Of a stretch of DNA of 19,624 bases, positions 7,227-14,595 are shown in pieces. The DNA is taken from contig CAJUHX010000038.1 in assembly GCA_910586455.1 (NCBI GenBank), positions 1 through 19,624 of the forward strand, in the 5' to 3' direction. The notes under the pieces were generated by a model. The model was not told where the DNA came from. It saw only the letters and a list, made by a program, of their open reading frames with translations, and made no database searches. The translations under genes were made by a program, and so were the position numbers. Each line of letters begins with the position of its first letter. Position 1 is the stretch's first letter. This DNA is from an uncultured Muribaculaceae bacterium (lineage in GTDB: Bacteria > Bacteroidota > Bacteroidia > Bacteroidales > Muribaculaceae).

Positions 7227-8536
7227 TTACTACAATGTTTGCATATATTCCGCTTGCCATGGGCGCCACCGGTCTGACGGTGTTCTGTGGCGTGGGCTTC
7301 TTTCTGCTCATCACCTTGCTGTTGGTGGCCGTGCTGCTGATAGCCAAAAAATATCTGGTCAAGACAGGCAAAGTCGTGATTACAATGAACGGCGATGTCA
7401 AGGTTGAAGCCACGTCCGGCAAATCGCTTCTGGGCACCATGGCCGACAATAACGTGTTCTTGTCGTCGGCGTGTGGCGGCAAAGGCAGCTGCGGACAGTG
7501 CCGTCTGCAGGTGGATAACGGCGGAGGCGAGATTCTGCCCACCGAAACCGTACACTTCACCCGCCGTCAGATAAAAGACGGCTGGCGTCTGGCTTGTCAG
7601 GTAAAGGTAAAACAGGACATGGACATACGCGTTAGCGATGCCATACTCTCTGTAAAAGAATGGGAGTGCGAGGTTATCAGCAATCGCAATGTGGCCACAT
7701 TCATCAAGGAATTCATCGTGGCCCTGCCTCCGGGCGAACACATGGACTTCATGCCCGGCTCGTATGCCCAGATAAAAATACCCGAGTACTCGATGGACTA
7801 CGACAAGGACATCGACAAGAGCCTCATCGGCGACGAATACCTGCCTGCATGGCAGAAATTCGGGCTTTTCGGCCTCAAGTGCCGCAACACCGAGCCTACA
7901 GTGCGTGCGTACTCCATGGCCAACTATCCTGACGAAGGCGACCGCATAATGCTTACAGTGCGAATAGCCACTCCGCCCTTCAAACCCAAACCCGAGGTTG
8001 GCTTCCAGGATGTAATGCCGGGTATAGCATCGAGCTATATCTTCACCCTCAAGCCCGGCGACAAGGTACTTATGAGCGGTCCTTATGGCGACTTCCACCC
8101 GATACTCGATTCCAAAAAGGAAATGATGTGGGTCGGCGGCGGCGCCGGTATGGCACCTCTGCGCGCGCAGATTATGTACATGACCAAGACTCTGCACACC
8201 ACCGACCGTGTGATGAACTACTTCTATGGCGCCCGCGCACTCAACGAAGTGTTCTATCTCGACGATTTCCTGGCGCTCGAAAAAGAATTCCCGAACTTCA
8301 AGTTCCATCTGGCTCTCGATCGTCCGGACCCGGCAGCCGATGCCGCAGGAGTAAAATATACCCCCGGATTCGTACATCAGGTAATATTCAATACTTATCT
8401 CAAAGACCATCCGGCACCCGAAGACATCGAATACTACATGTGCGGACCCGGCCCGATGAGCGCGGCTGTGAACGGCATGCTCGACAGTCTGGGTGTCGAC
8501 CCCGAGTCGATACACTACGATAATTTCGGAGGATAA
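7223..8536 (+). CDS. nqrF: Na+-translocating NADH:quinone reductase subunit F (NADH dehydrogenase subunit)
   Basis: The electron-entry subunit: it oxidises NADH and passes electrons from FAD to a [2Fe-2S] cluster. The 437-residue protein has an N-terminal membrane helix (about 14-42), a plant-type ferredoxin domain with cluster ligands C84, C90, C93 and C125, an FAD-binding motif RAYSMANYP (228-236), and an NADH-binding domain with GGGAGMAPLR (305-314) and CGPGPM (407-412). It ends with the family-typical IHYDNFGG. The ATG at 7223 overlaps the nqrE stop; a second Met at codon 5 is a possible alternative. All redox ligands are intact. A strong terminator follows, making this the last gene of the operon. 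Confidence 0.98.
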   Translation: MITTMFAYIPLAMGATGLTVFCGVGFFLLITLLLVAVLLIAKKYLVKTGKVVITMNGDVKVEATSGKSLLGTMADNNVFLSSACGGKGSCGQCRLQVDNGGGEILPTETVHFTRRQIKDGWRLACQVKVKQDMDIRVSDAILSVKEWECEVISNRNVATFIKEFIVALPPGEHMDFMPGSYAQIKIPEYSMDYDKDIDKSLIGDEYLPAWQKFGLFGLKCRNTEPTVRAYSMANYPDEGDRIMLTVRIATPPFKPKPEVGFQDVMPGIASSYIFTLKPGDKVLMSGPYGDFHPILDSKKEMMWVGGGAGMAPLRAQIMYMTKTLHTTDRVMNYFYGARALNEVFYLDDFLALEKEFPNFKFHLALDRPDPAADAAGVKYTPGFVHQVIFNTYLKDHPAPEDIEYYMCGPGPMSAAVNGMLDSLGVDPESIHYDNFGG

Positions 8537-8562
8537 CACCATACTATACATAAAACACTGTG

Positions 8563-8599
8563 TCCGGAGCCACTTGTGAAAGCAGCTCCGGATTTTTTT
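8563..8599 (+). terminator. Terminator of the nqr operon
   Basis: TCCGGAGC (8563-8570) and GCTCCGGA (8585-8592) form a perfect 8-bp stem with a 14-nt loop, followed by seven T (8593-8599). It starts 27 nt after the nqrF stop. Confidence 0.88.
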
Positions 8600-8671
8600 C
8601 TATCCCGGATTGCAACCAAATGTGAAAAAGAATTTAAAAAAACGATATAGGAATATTTTTTTGCTGTATTG

Positions 8672-8703
8672 TTTGCAATAATTGCCGTTTATTATTAACT
8701 TTG
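8672..8703 (+). promoter_or_regulatory. Promoter of the ROK kinase gene, with possible operator
   Basis: TTTG (8672-8675), 20 nt, then TAACTTTG (8696-8703) is a perfect match to the Bacteroidetes promoter consensus. GCAATAATTGC (8675-8685), a 5-1-5 inverted repeat, begins on the last base of the -33 box and could be an operator. The leader is about 70 nt. Confidence 0.7.
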
Positions 8704-8780
8704 TTGAATAAATAAAGCGAATTATTATAAGCCGCCTGAATTTTACCATAGGAACTTATTAATACCATACATATTACAAC

Positions 8781-9791
8781 ATGAAACCATACGTATTAGG
8801 AATTGACATAGGTGGTACTAACACCGTGTTCGGTCTGGTTGACGCCCGAGGTGTAGTTATAGCCAGTGCAAGCATCAAGACACAAAAACACGCAAAAATC
8901 GACGATTATATCGATGAATTATATCGTGAGGCAACACGCCTGATTGAAGCCAATGACGCACAGGGAAAAATCCACGGCATCGGTATCGGCGCTCCGAACG
9001 CAAACTATTTTACCGGCACAATCGAAGACGGCGTAAACCTGCCCTGGCCCACTCCGATACCTCTGGCTCAGCTTATGAGCGACAAATTCGGCATACCCGT
9101 GGCAATTACCAACGATGCCAACGCAGCAGCCATCGGCGAGATGACCTATGGTGCTGCACGCGGTCTGAAAGACTTTATAATGATTACTCTCGGCACCGGT
9201 GTGGGTTCGGGTATAGTAATCAACGGTCAGCTTGTATACGGCCACGATGGTTTCGCAGGCGAACTCGGCCACATGATTGTAAAACGCAACAACGGACGTC
9301 TGTGCGGCTGTGGCCGTACCGGCTGTCTGGAAGCTTACTGCTCGGCTACCGGTGTGGCACGCACTGCCCGTGAGTTCCTCGAAATCCGCACTGAATCCTC
9401 GCAGCTGCGCAACCTGCCCGTCGACCAGATAACTTCGAAAGACGTGTACGATGCCGCCATGCAGGGCGACAAACTCGCACAGGAAATATTTGAGTACACC
9501 GGCACTATCCTTGGCGAAGCCTTCGCCGACATGATGGTGTTCTCCTCACCCTCGGCATTCATACTCTTCGGTGGTCTGGCACGCAGCGGCGAGCTGCTGC
9601 TTAAGCCACTGCGCAACGCCATGGAGAAGAGCATGCTCAAGTGCTTCCAGGGCAAAGCCAAGGTGCTTCTGAGCGAACTCAAGGAAGCCGATGCAGCAAT
9701 CCTCGGTGCCAGCGCCCTCGGCTGGGAAGCAAAACCGGCCTCTGCACCCTCTGCGCCCTCGGCCGTTCCCGCTACACCTCTTGCTCAGTAA
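8781..9791 (+). CDS. ROK-family glucokinase-like sugar kinase
   Basis: Probably phosphorylates glucose or a related hexose with ATP in the cytoplasm. The 336-residue product has the N-terminal phosphate-binding motif DIGGTNT (9-15), the catalytic segment TNDANAAAIGE with Asp112 as likely base, a second phosphate segment GTGVGSGIV (138-146), and the ROK zinc signature GELGHM plus CGCGRTGCLE (ligands H164, C175, C177, C182). There is no N-terminal DNA-binding domain, so it is a kinase rather than a ROK repressor. The last 20 or so residues are an Ala/Pro/Ser-rich tail (after about 316) that most relatives lack. It is transcribed alone between a strong promoter and a strong terminator. Exact sugar specificity cannot be read from sequence. 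Confidence 0.93.
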   Translation: MKPYVLGIDIGGTNTVFGLVDARGVVIASASIKTQKHAKIDDYIDELYREATRLIEANDAQGKIHGIGIGAPNANYFTGTIEDGVNLPWPTPIPLAQLMSDKFGIPVAITNDANAAAIGEMTYGAARGLKDFIMITLGTGVGSGIVINGQLVYGHDGFAGELGHMIVKRNNGRLCGCGRTGCLEAYCSATGVARTAREFLEIRTESSQLRNLPVDQITSKDVYDAAMQGDKLAQEIFEYTGTILGEAFADMMVFSSPSAFILFGGLARSGELLLKPLRNAMEKSMLKCFQGKAKVLLSELKEADAAILGASALGWEAKPASAPSAPSAVPATPLAQ

Positions 9792-9811
9792 ACAAGTTCA
9801 AAATAATATTG

Positions 9812-9845
9812 AAGCCCGCCTGACAGAGCCGTCAGGCGGGCTTTT
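9812..9845 (+). terminator. Terminator of the ROK kinase gene
   Basis: AAGCCCGCCTGAC (9812-9824) and its exact reverse complement (9831-9843) form a 13-bp stem with a 6-nt loop, followed by TTTT (9842-9845). It is GC-rich and lies 20 nt after the stop codon. Confidence 0.92.
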
Positions 9846-9937
9846 GATTTAAAATTGCATGGATAAATTGCTTGCCGACTATCATAATATTCGTTAATGG
9901 GCCTACAATCAAATGATTATGGGAGAGAATCGCGAAA

Positions 9938-9955
9938 ATATGTTTTTAAACATAT
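9938..9955. repeat. Dyad-symmetric motif, copy 2
   Basis: ATATGTTT-TT-AAACATAT is a perfect 8-bp inverted repeat. It ends 18 bp before the -33 box of the small HTH gene and matches 781-798 at 15 of 18 positions. A regulator binding site is plausible, possibly for the HTH protein itself; that link is inference. Confidence 0.45.
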
Positions 9956-9973
9956 ATGATTTTTACCAATTTA

Positions 9974-10005
9974 TTTGTTTAAATGAAAAAGTAACTGTAA
10001 TTTTA
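9974..10005 (+). promoter_or_regulatory. Promoter of the small HTH gene
   Basis: TTTG (9974-9977), 20 nt, then TAATTTTA (9998-10005), one base from TAnnTTTG. The start point would be near 10012, leaving a leader of about 80 nt before the ATG at 10095. Confidence 0.6.
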
Positions 10006-10094
10006 TAGCGAAAAGAAAAGCATCCTCCCAGATGGGTGGCTGAAAGTCGCCTTTACTAAAATACAAGCAAGTTTAACTCTAAAAACTCATAGGT

Positions 10095-10349
10095 ATGACT
10101 AAGACAATCACGTTCAACGAACTCCGTCGCCTCAAAGACTCACTGCCCGACGGATCCATGCATAAAATCGCAGACAAACTCAACACCACTGTTCAGACCG
10201 TGCGCAACTACTTCGGTGGAAGCAACTATGACTTCGGCAAGAACTGTGGTGTTCATATTGAACCGGGTCCCGACGGCGGTATTGTAGTACTCGACGACGC
10301 TACCATCTACGAAATGGCCCTTGAAATCCTGCAGGAGCAGGAAGCCTGA
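10095..10349 (+). CDS. Small conserved-type protein with helix-turn-helix-like segment
   Basis: An 84-residue protein of unknown function. Residues 21-40 (SMHKIADKLNTTVQTVRNYF) read as a helix-turn-helix: a first helix over HKIADKLN, a turn, then a recognition-like helix over VQTVRNYF. The second half (about 50-84) contains HIEPGPDGGIVVLDD, a likely beta-hairpin, then an acidic C-terminal helix. From memory of the group, similar short proteins occur across Bacteroidales, usually annotated as DNA-binding or hypothetical; I cannot verify this here. It has its own promoter, leader and downstream hairpin. Codon use matches the neighbours. A nucleoid-associated or regulatory role is possible but unproven. 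Confidence 0.85.
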   Translation: MTKTITFNELRRLKDSLPDGSMHKIADKLNTTVQTVRNYFGGSNYDFGKNCGVHIEPGPDGGIVVLDDATIYEMALEILQEQEA

Positions 10350-10378
10350 ACAAGCTGAAATAAACAAAACGAAATTTG

Positions 10379-10424
10379 GTGCAGGGTGTTGAAAAAAAGT
10401 CATTTTCAACGCCCTGTACATTTT
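10379..10424 (+). terminator. Long hairpin after the small HTH gene
   Basis: Bases 10379-10395 pair with 10403-10419 in a 17-bp RNA stem, with two G-U pairs and a 7-nt loop, followed by TTTT (10421-10424). It most likely terminates the small HTH transcript. The next ATG is only 14 nt beyond the T run. Confidence 0.7.
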
Positions 10425-10438
10425 AACCCTATTGCACG

Positions 10439-11548
10439 ATGCGTCTGATTACAGTAGCTATACATACTTACGACCATGCATGCCGGCTGCGCCGCAGGCT
10501 TGAGCGCGAAGGCATAGAGGTGGTGTTGCAGAACGTTAACCTCGAGTCGCCGGTGGTATCATCGGGTGTGCGTGTGCGTATCCATGAGCACAACCTGCCG
10601 CTGGCACTGCGCATAATCGAGAACCCCGATGTATTTCCGGAAGACGAAAGCCCGGGCAACAGCGATGTGCGTGAGATTCTGGTACCTATTGACTTCAGTG
10701 CGCATTCGTTCAATGCGGCCCGAGTGGCGGTAAGTCTGGCTGCTATCCACGGCAGTGACCTCCGCTTGCTGCATACTTATATCGGCCCCGTAGTGGCCGG
10801 TAAAATGCAGCTTACCGATTCGCTTACTTACGAACTGACCGATGCCGACGCGCGCCGCAAAATCGAGGAAGATGCCTCGGCACACATGCAGCGCTTTATA
10901 AAGGCGCTCAAAGACCTTATGCGCAGCGGTGAACTCGCTGCAGTGAAAATCAACACTGAAATCCGCGAAGGAGTGCCCGAAGATGCCATAATTCAGTATG
11001 TGCGCAGTAATCCTCCTCTGCTGGTGGTTATGGGCACCCGCAGTTTCGAGAAGAAAGAGCGCGAGATGGTAGGCAGTGTCTGCGCCCAGGTACTCGACGG
11101 ATGCAGGTTCTCGGTTCTGGTCATACCCGAGGGAGCCGAACTCCGGCAGTCCGACGGCTATATGAAAATGCTGTTCTTCGCCAATCTCGATCAGGAAGAT
11201 ATTCTCGCCATGGACAGTTTCTACCGCGTGTTCCCGGACATGAGTGCGAGAGCTTCGGTGGTAAACATTCCGGGCAAGCGCAGGCTGCTTGAGCGGGCCA
11301 AGGTTGACAATCCCGAATCGCTTGTGGCTTATTTCCGCAACAGCTATCCGGCATCGGAATTCAAAGCCGAAGATATAGCTGCAACTGATGCTATGGTTGA
11401 TTTCGACCGTCTGCAGCTGCAGAACTCCTATGACCTGATTGTGGTTCCGAACAAAAAGAAAAATCTGCTCAGTCGGGTGTTCAATCCGAGCCTGGCCCAC
11501 AGACTGCTTTTCCATGCCGACATTCCTATGTTGGTGATACCGGTCTGA
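10439..11548 (+). CDS. Universal stress protein with N-terminal DUF2007-like domain
   Basis: A 369-residue cytoplasmic protein of three parts. Residues 1-62 resemble DUF2007 (a ferredoxin-like fold in putative signalling proteins): LITVAIHTYDHACRLRRRLEREGI, then a Val-rich strand and a helix. Residues 79-231 form a UspA domain starting EILVPIDFSAHSFNAAR and ending SVLVIPE. Residues 240-369 form a second, diverged Usp domain ending DLIVVPNKKKNLL and PMLVIPV. The canonical ATP-binding G-2x-G-9x-G(S/T) is incomplete in the first domain (MGTRSF...VGS) and not visible in the second, so ATP binding is doubtful. No clear promoter is visible in the 89-nt gap upstream. The ligand and role are unknown. 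Confidence 0.88.
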   Translation: MRLITVAIHTYDHACRLRRRLEREGIEVVLQNVNLESPVVSSGVRVRIHEHNLPLALRIIENPDVFPEDESPGNSDVREILVPIDFSAHSFNAARVAVSLAAIHGSDLRLLHTYIGPVVAGKMQLTDSLTYELTDADARRKIEEDASAHMQRFIKALKDLMRSGELAAVKINTEIREGVPEDAIIQYVRSNPPLLVVMGTRSFEKKEREMVGSVCAQVLDGCRFSVLVIPEGAELRQSDGYMKMLFFANLDQEDILAMDSFYRVFPDMSARASVVNIPGKRRLLERAKVDNPESLVAYFRNSYPASEFKAEDIAATDAMVDFDRLQLQNSYDLIVVPNKKKNLLSRVFNPSLAHRLLFHADIPMLVIPV

Positions 11549-11587
11549 CGGCATGTGCCCAATTTAGGACACACCTGAAACAGAACC

Positions 11588-12217
11588 TCAGAATCGGAAG
11601 TTGAACAGGGCCTGACTGCGGCCGAGAATGTCGGCCAGAACAGCGCTCGACTGCGGGCCTGCGGGTTGTTCGCCCAGCATTACCTCAGGCGACTGAACCA
11701 TGCCTTCGGCTATCATCTGCTGAAGCACCTGATGTGCGCCGCGTATCAGGTGGGGCAGTTCGGGCTGCTGCGCTTTGTCGGCACTCTGGTAGTAGTAATA
11801 CAGTCGCGATGCCCAGAGGCTGAAAAGCATCGGTACGTGTTCGTCGGTGAATTCATCGTGCGGCATCTGAGCGGCGAGCTCGCCGAAAGCGCTCAGTGCA
11901 AGGAATGTAAGGCCGCATACTTCGGTCAGGCGCGAGTCCTCGCTGAGTTGCCCGGCTATGTCGAGCATGAGCAGTGATGTCACAGTAGTATAGTAAGCCG
12001 CAACAGCTTGTCCGCAGGCCTGCAGCAGTTCGCAGTGTATCGAGGCGGCGAGAGCGAACATGCGGCACTCCGTGGCACGTTCAGCCTTGGCGTTGACTTT
12101 CTGCCGCAGATTTTCGTCGACCTTGGCAAGGAGCAGCCCCGACAGGTTCAGGGCTTCTTCGCGCGATTCTGCACTATAAATTTCGGCTTTAAGCCGCTGG
12201 AATTCATCGGGGTTCAT
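11588..12217 (-). CDS. Unknown helical protein, translationally coupled to lgt
   Basis: A 209-residue protein I do not recognise. It is predicted to be almost entirely alpha-helical, Ala/Leu/Glu-rich and without a signal peptide or convincing membrane helix, so probably cytoplasmic. Visible segments include an N-terminal helix (NPDEFQRLKAEIYSAESREEALNLS), several helices with paired aromatics such as RLYYYYQSADKAQQ, and a C-terminal QALFNFRF. Its ATG (12217-12215) overlaps the lgt stop by one base (TAATG), so translation is probably coupled. That position suggests, but does not prove, a link to envelope function. An antiparallel helical repeat fold is possible. Confidence 0.8.
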   Translation of the reverse strand: MNPDEFQRLKAEIYSAESREEALNLSGLLLAKVDENLRQKVNAKAERATECRMFALAASIHCELLQACGQAVAAYYTTVTSLLMLDIAGQLSEDSRLTEVCGLTFLALSAFGELAAQMPHDEFTDEHVPMLFSLWASRLYYYYQSADKAQQPELPHLIRGAHQVLQQMIAEGMVQSPEVMLGEQPAGPQSSAVLADILGRSQALFNFRF

Positions 12218-13062
12218 TATTTATTCTTGCTTTTGTTTTCGTCTTCATCGGCATAGCGTTCAGGGAAGGTCAGAGCCAGCCTCGGACGCATGTAGGCGCG
12301 TACTATAAGGAAAATGCCAAGCAGCACAAAAGGTATGCTCAGCAGCTGACCCATGTTCAGCACCATGTCGGCCTCCCAGGGCTCCTGTACGTTCTTTACA
12401 TACTCAATAAGGAAGCGCGGCATGAAGATGCCCACCAGGAAGGTGCCGAAAATCAGCCCCGGGCGCTCCTGTGCGTTCTTGCGCCAGTACATCCACATAA
12501 GCAGTCCGAAAAGTGCAAAGTAGCACAGCGCCTCGTAAATCTGAGTGGGGTGGGCAGGCAAGGTTTCGCCGTTGCGTACGAATATAAATCCCCATGGCAT
12601 ATCGGTGTAGTGGCCATATATTTCGGAGTTCATAAGGTTGCCGAAGCGAATCAGGCCGCCTACCAGAGCTATGGCAATCACGAGCCGGTCGAATGTCCAC
12701 ATCGGACTGCGCTTCGACACGAATATAGAGAACAGAATCACCGCCAGAATTACACCTATAGCGCCGCCGTGGCTGGCCAGACCGCCTTCCCAGGTATAAA
12801 GTATCTCGACAGGGTGCTGCGAGTAGTAGTCCCAGGCGTAGAAGAACACGTGGCCAAGGCGGGCTCCTACAACAGTGCCTACGCCCACATACAGCAGCAG
12901 TGTGCCCAGCCAGCGCTCAGGCGCGCCTTCGTGGCGGAACATACGGGCTACTATGTTGAAGCCGATCCAGAAGCCAATGGCAAACATGAGGCCGTACCAG
13001 CGTATGGTCACCGGCCATGAGATAATTGTGGGATTGGCATCCCATGTGATGAAACTGAGCAT
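12217..13062 (-). CDS. lgt: Prolipoprotein diacylglyceryl transferase
   Basis: An inner-membrane enzyme that transfers diacylglyceryl from phosphatidylglycerol to the lipobox Cys of prolipoproteins, the first step of lipoprotein maturation. The 281-residue product has about seven membrane helices and the family motifs: RWYG (21-24), GGLASHGG with His98, the signature GGLIRFGNLMNSEIYG (135-150) with essential-type Arg139, HPTQIYEA (171-178) and MGQLLSIP (237-244). A charged C-terminal tail rich in Lys/Asp/Glu follows the last helix. It lies 17 nt downstream of the AGCS symporter gene and overlaps the unknown gene after it, so the three look like one operon. Confidence 0.97.
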   Translation of the reverse strand: MLSFITWDANPTIISWPVTIRWYGLMFAIGFWIGFNIVARMFRHEGAPERWLGTLLLYVGVGTVVGARLGHVFFYAWDYYSQHPVEILYTWEGGLASHGGAIGVILAVILFSIFVSKRSPMWTFDRLVIAIALVGGLIRFGNLMNSEIYGHYTDMPWGFIFVRNGETLPAHPTQIYEALCYFALFGLLMWMYWRKNAQERPGLIFGTFLVGIFMPRFLIEYVKNVQEPWEADMVLNMGQLLSIPFVLLGIFLIVRAYMRPRLALTFPERYADEDENKSKNK

Positions 13063-13079
13063 TGTTTATCGTTTAGGGT

Positions 13080-14477
13080 TTAACGCTTAGGTCTGTTTGT
13101 AAAAAATTCGCGTGTGGCTTTGCGGACACGTCCGCTTAGCAGAATTACACTTATCATGGTCGGAATAGCCATAAGGGCGTAGAAGAGGTCGCACATGCCC
13201 ACGGCAGCCTCCAGCGGCACAATGGCGAATATAACCAAAGTGGCCACAAAAAAGTAGGTGAACCAGCGGCCACGGCGCGCGCCGAAAAGGTACGTGGCGC
13301 AGCTGGTGCCGTAGTAACTGTACGAGAACATGCTCGACAGGGCAAAGCAGATTACTATGAACATGAGCATATAGGTGCCTCCGGGGATGGCATTGCCGAA
13401 CGCGCGCATGGCTACCTCAAGGCCTTTTACTCCTTCTACATCAATGTTGCCGCATAGCAGAATGGCCACCGCGGTAAGCGTACACACCAGGCCGGAGTCG
13501 ATGGCCGGGCCGAGCATGGCCACAAGACCTTCGCGTACAGGGTTGTTGTTGCGCGACGAACCGTGCATGATTGTGGCTGTGCCTATGCCGGCATCGTTGA
13601 CCAGGGCTGCGCGCCGCGCTCCTATTATAGCTATGCCTGCAAAGGCGCCAAAGCCGGCCTGCAGGTTGAATGCCTCGGAGAAAATGCGGGCGAATACAGA
13701 CGGCACGGCATGCAGGTTGGTGAGAATTATGTACAGCACCATAAGAAAGTATACGCCTACCATAAATGGCACAAGCACACTGGCTACATTGGCTATACGC
13801 TTTATGCCCCCGAATATTACCAGTGATACTACTACGGCTACCGCACAACCGAACAGCAGGCGATAGGCCTGGGCGTTGCTCAGCGATACGGCGGAGCCTA
13901 CCGCGCTCAGGAAACTGCTGGCCTCGACACTCTCGGGGGTAGTGAATGTAGTCATGAATGCTTCGGTGAGCTGGTTGGCGTTCATAATACACAGAGTACC
14001 GAACATACCGGCAATGGCAAAGAAGCGGGCCAGAGGAGTCCATTTGCGTCCGAGGCCTTGCTCTATTATGTGCATGGTGCCTCCTCGCGGGTTGCCTTGG
14101 TCGTCCTTACCCTTATACATCACGGCCAGAGCGCCTTCGTGGTACTTGGTGGCCATGCCCACAAGGGCCGACACCCACATCCAGAATATGGCGCCCGGAC
14201 CGCCTACGACCAGCGCTATGGCCACACCGGCAATGTTGCCCAGACCTATGGTGGCGGCTACAACCGACAGCAGGGCCTGTGTCGACGAAATCTGGCCATG
14301 CTGGCCGTGTCCCTGCTTGCTGCGCAACTCTCTGATTGATGCCGGAAGACGGCGAATCGACACCGCGCCACTACTTATAAAAAGGTAAAGACCGCCGCCG
14401 ATGAGAAGAAAAAACAGCGGATAGCTGCATACAACATCGGCGATGTCGGCTATATGTTTTCCGAAATTTTCAAACAT
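13080..14477 (-). CDS. AGCS-family alanine/glycine:cation symporter
   Basis: A membrane carrier that imports alanine, glycine or a related amino acid with Na+ or H+. The 465-residue product has about ten or more hydrophobic helices and the AGCS hallmarks: IGLGNIAGVAIAL (77-89) and GGPGAIFWMW (92-101), followed by ATKYHEG and a conserved GGTMHIIEQGLG stretch near 131-142. The length fits the family. It is the first gene of the operon with lgt. Use of the Na+ gradient made by Nqr in the same window would be logical; the ion and substrate are inference. Confidence 0.94.
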   Translation of the reverse strand: MFENFGKHIADIADVVCSYPLFFLLIGGGLYLFISSGAVSIRRLPASIRELRSKQGHGQHGQISSTQALLSVVAATIGLGNIAGVAIALVVGGPGAIFWMWVSALVGMATKYHEGALAVMYKGKDDQGNPRGGTMHIIEQGLGRKWTPLARFFAIAGMFGTLCIMNANQLTEAFMTTFTTPESVEASSFLSAVGSAVSLSNAQAYRLLFGCAVAVVVSLVIFGGIKRIANVASVLVPFMVGVYFLMVLYIILTNLHAVPSVFARIFSEAFNLQAGFGAFAGIAIIGARRAALVNDAGIGTATIMHGSSRNNNPVREGLVAMLGPAIDSGLVCTLTAVAILLCGNIDVEGVKGLEVAMRAFGNAIPGGTYMLMFIVICFALSSMFSYSYYGTSCATYLFGARRGRWFTYFFVATLVIFAIVPLEAAVGMCDLFYALMAIPTMISVILLSGRVRKATREFFTNRPKR

Positions 14478-14504
14478 CAGTAATTCTATTCAGTGAATTC
14501 TTTA

Positions 14505-14512
14505 CAAAGGTA
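14505..14512 (-). promoter_or_regulatory. Possible -7 element for the AGCS-lgt operon
   Basis: On the minus strand TACCTTTG matches the -7 consensus exactly and is the same sequence as the plsC -7 box. It lies 28 nt upstream of the AGCS ATG (14477). The -33 position reads TTCA, not TTTG. Confidence 0.45.
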
Positions 14513-14557
14513 CATAATTTTTTCGGGCCGAATGAACCATTGATTGCAAAATTTAGT

Positions 14558-14565
14558 TAACTTTG
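14558..14565 (+). promoter_or_regulatory. Possible -7 element for the BrkB-family gene
   Basis: TAACTTTG matches TAnnTTTG and lies 30 nt before the ATG at 14596. No TTTG is found at the -33 distance. TGTATG (14564-14569) and CATACA (14578-14583) form a 6-bp inverted repeat across the predicted start point. This box also argues against the upstream TTG (14563) as the start codon, because that TTG is inside it. Confidence 0.45.
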
Positions 14566-14595
14566 TATGCACGTTTTCATACACTATATTCAGAT

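Larger units (their letters stand above)
9792..10094. other. Intergenic region upstream of the small HTH gene
   Basis: This 303-base gap contains the ROK terminator (9812-9845), an inverted repeat (9938-9955), a promoter (9974-10005) and a leader of about 80 nt (from near 10012). The leader has a weak C/G-rich hairpin (CCTCCC at 10023-10028 with GGGTGG at 10033-10038, one mismatch). I recognise no riboswitch class and no further gene. Confidence 0.65.

Noticed and set aside
6788..8551. A 587-codon open frame on the minus strand
   Set aside because: It is antisense to nqrE and nqrF, both unmistakable. Its translation is His- and Tyr-rich with no domain, as expected of a shadow frame in GC-rich coding DNA.
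14563..14595. TTG start extending the BrkB-family protein by 11 residues
   Set aside because: The TTG lies within the putative -7 box TAACTTTG, so it would not be in the transcript; the ATG at 14596 fits better.
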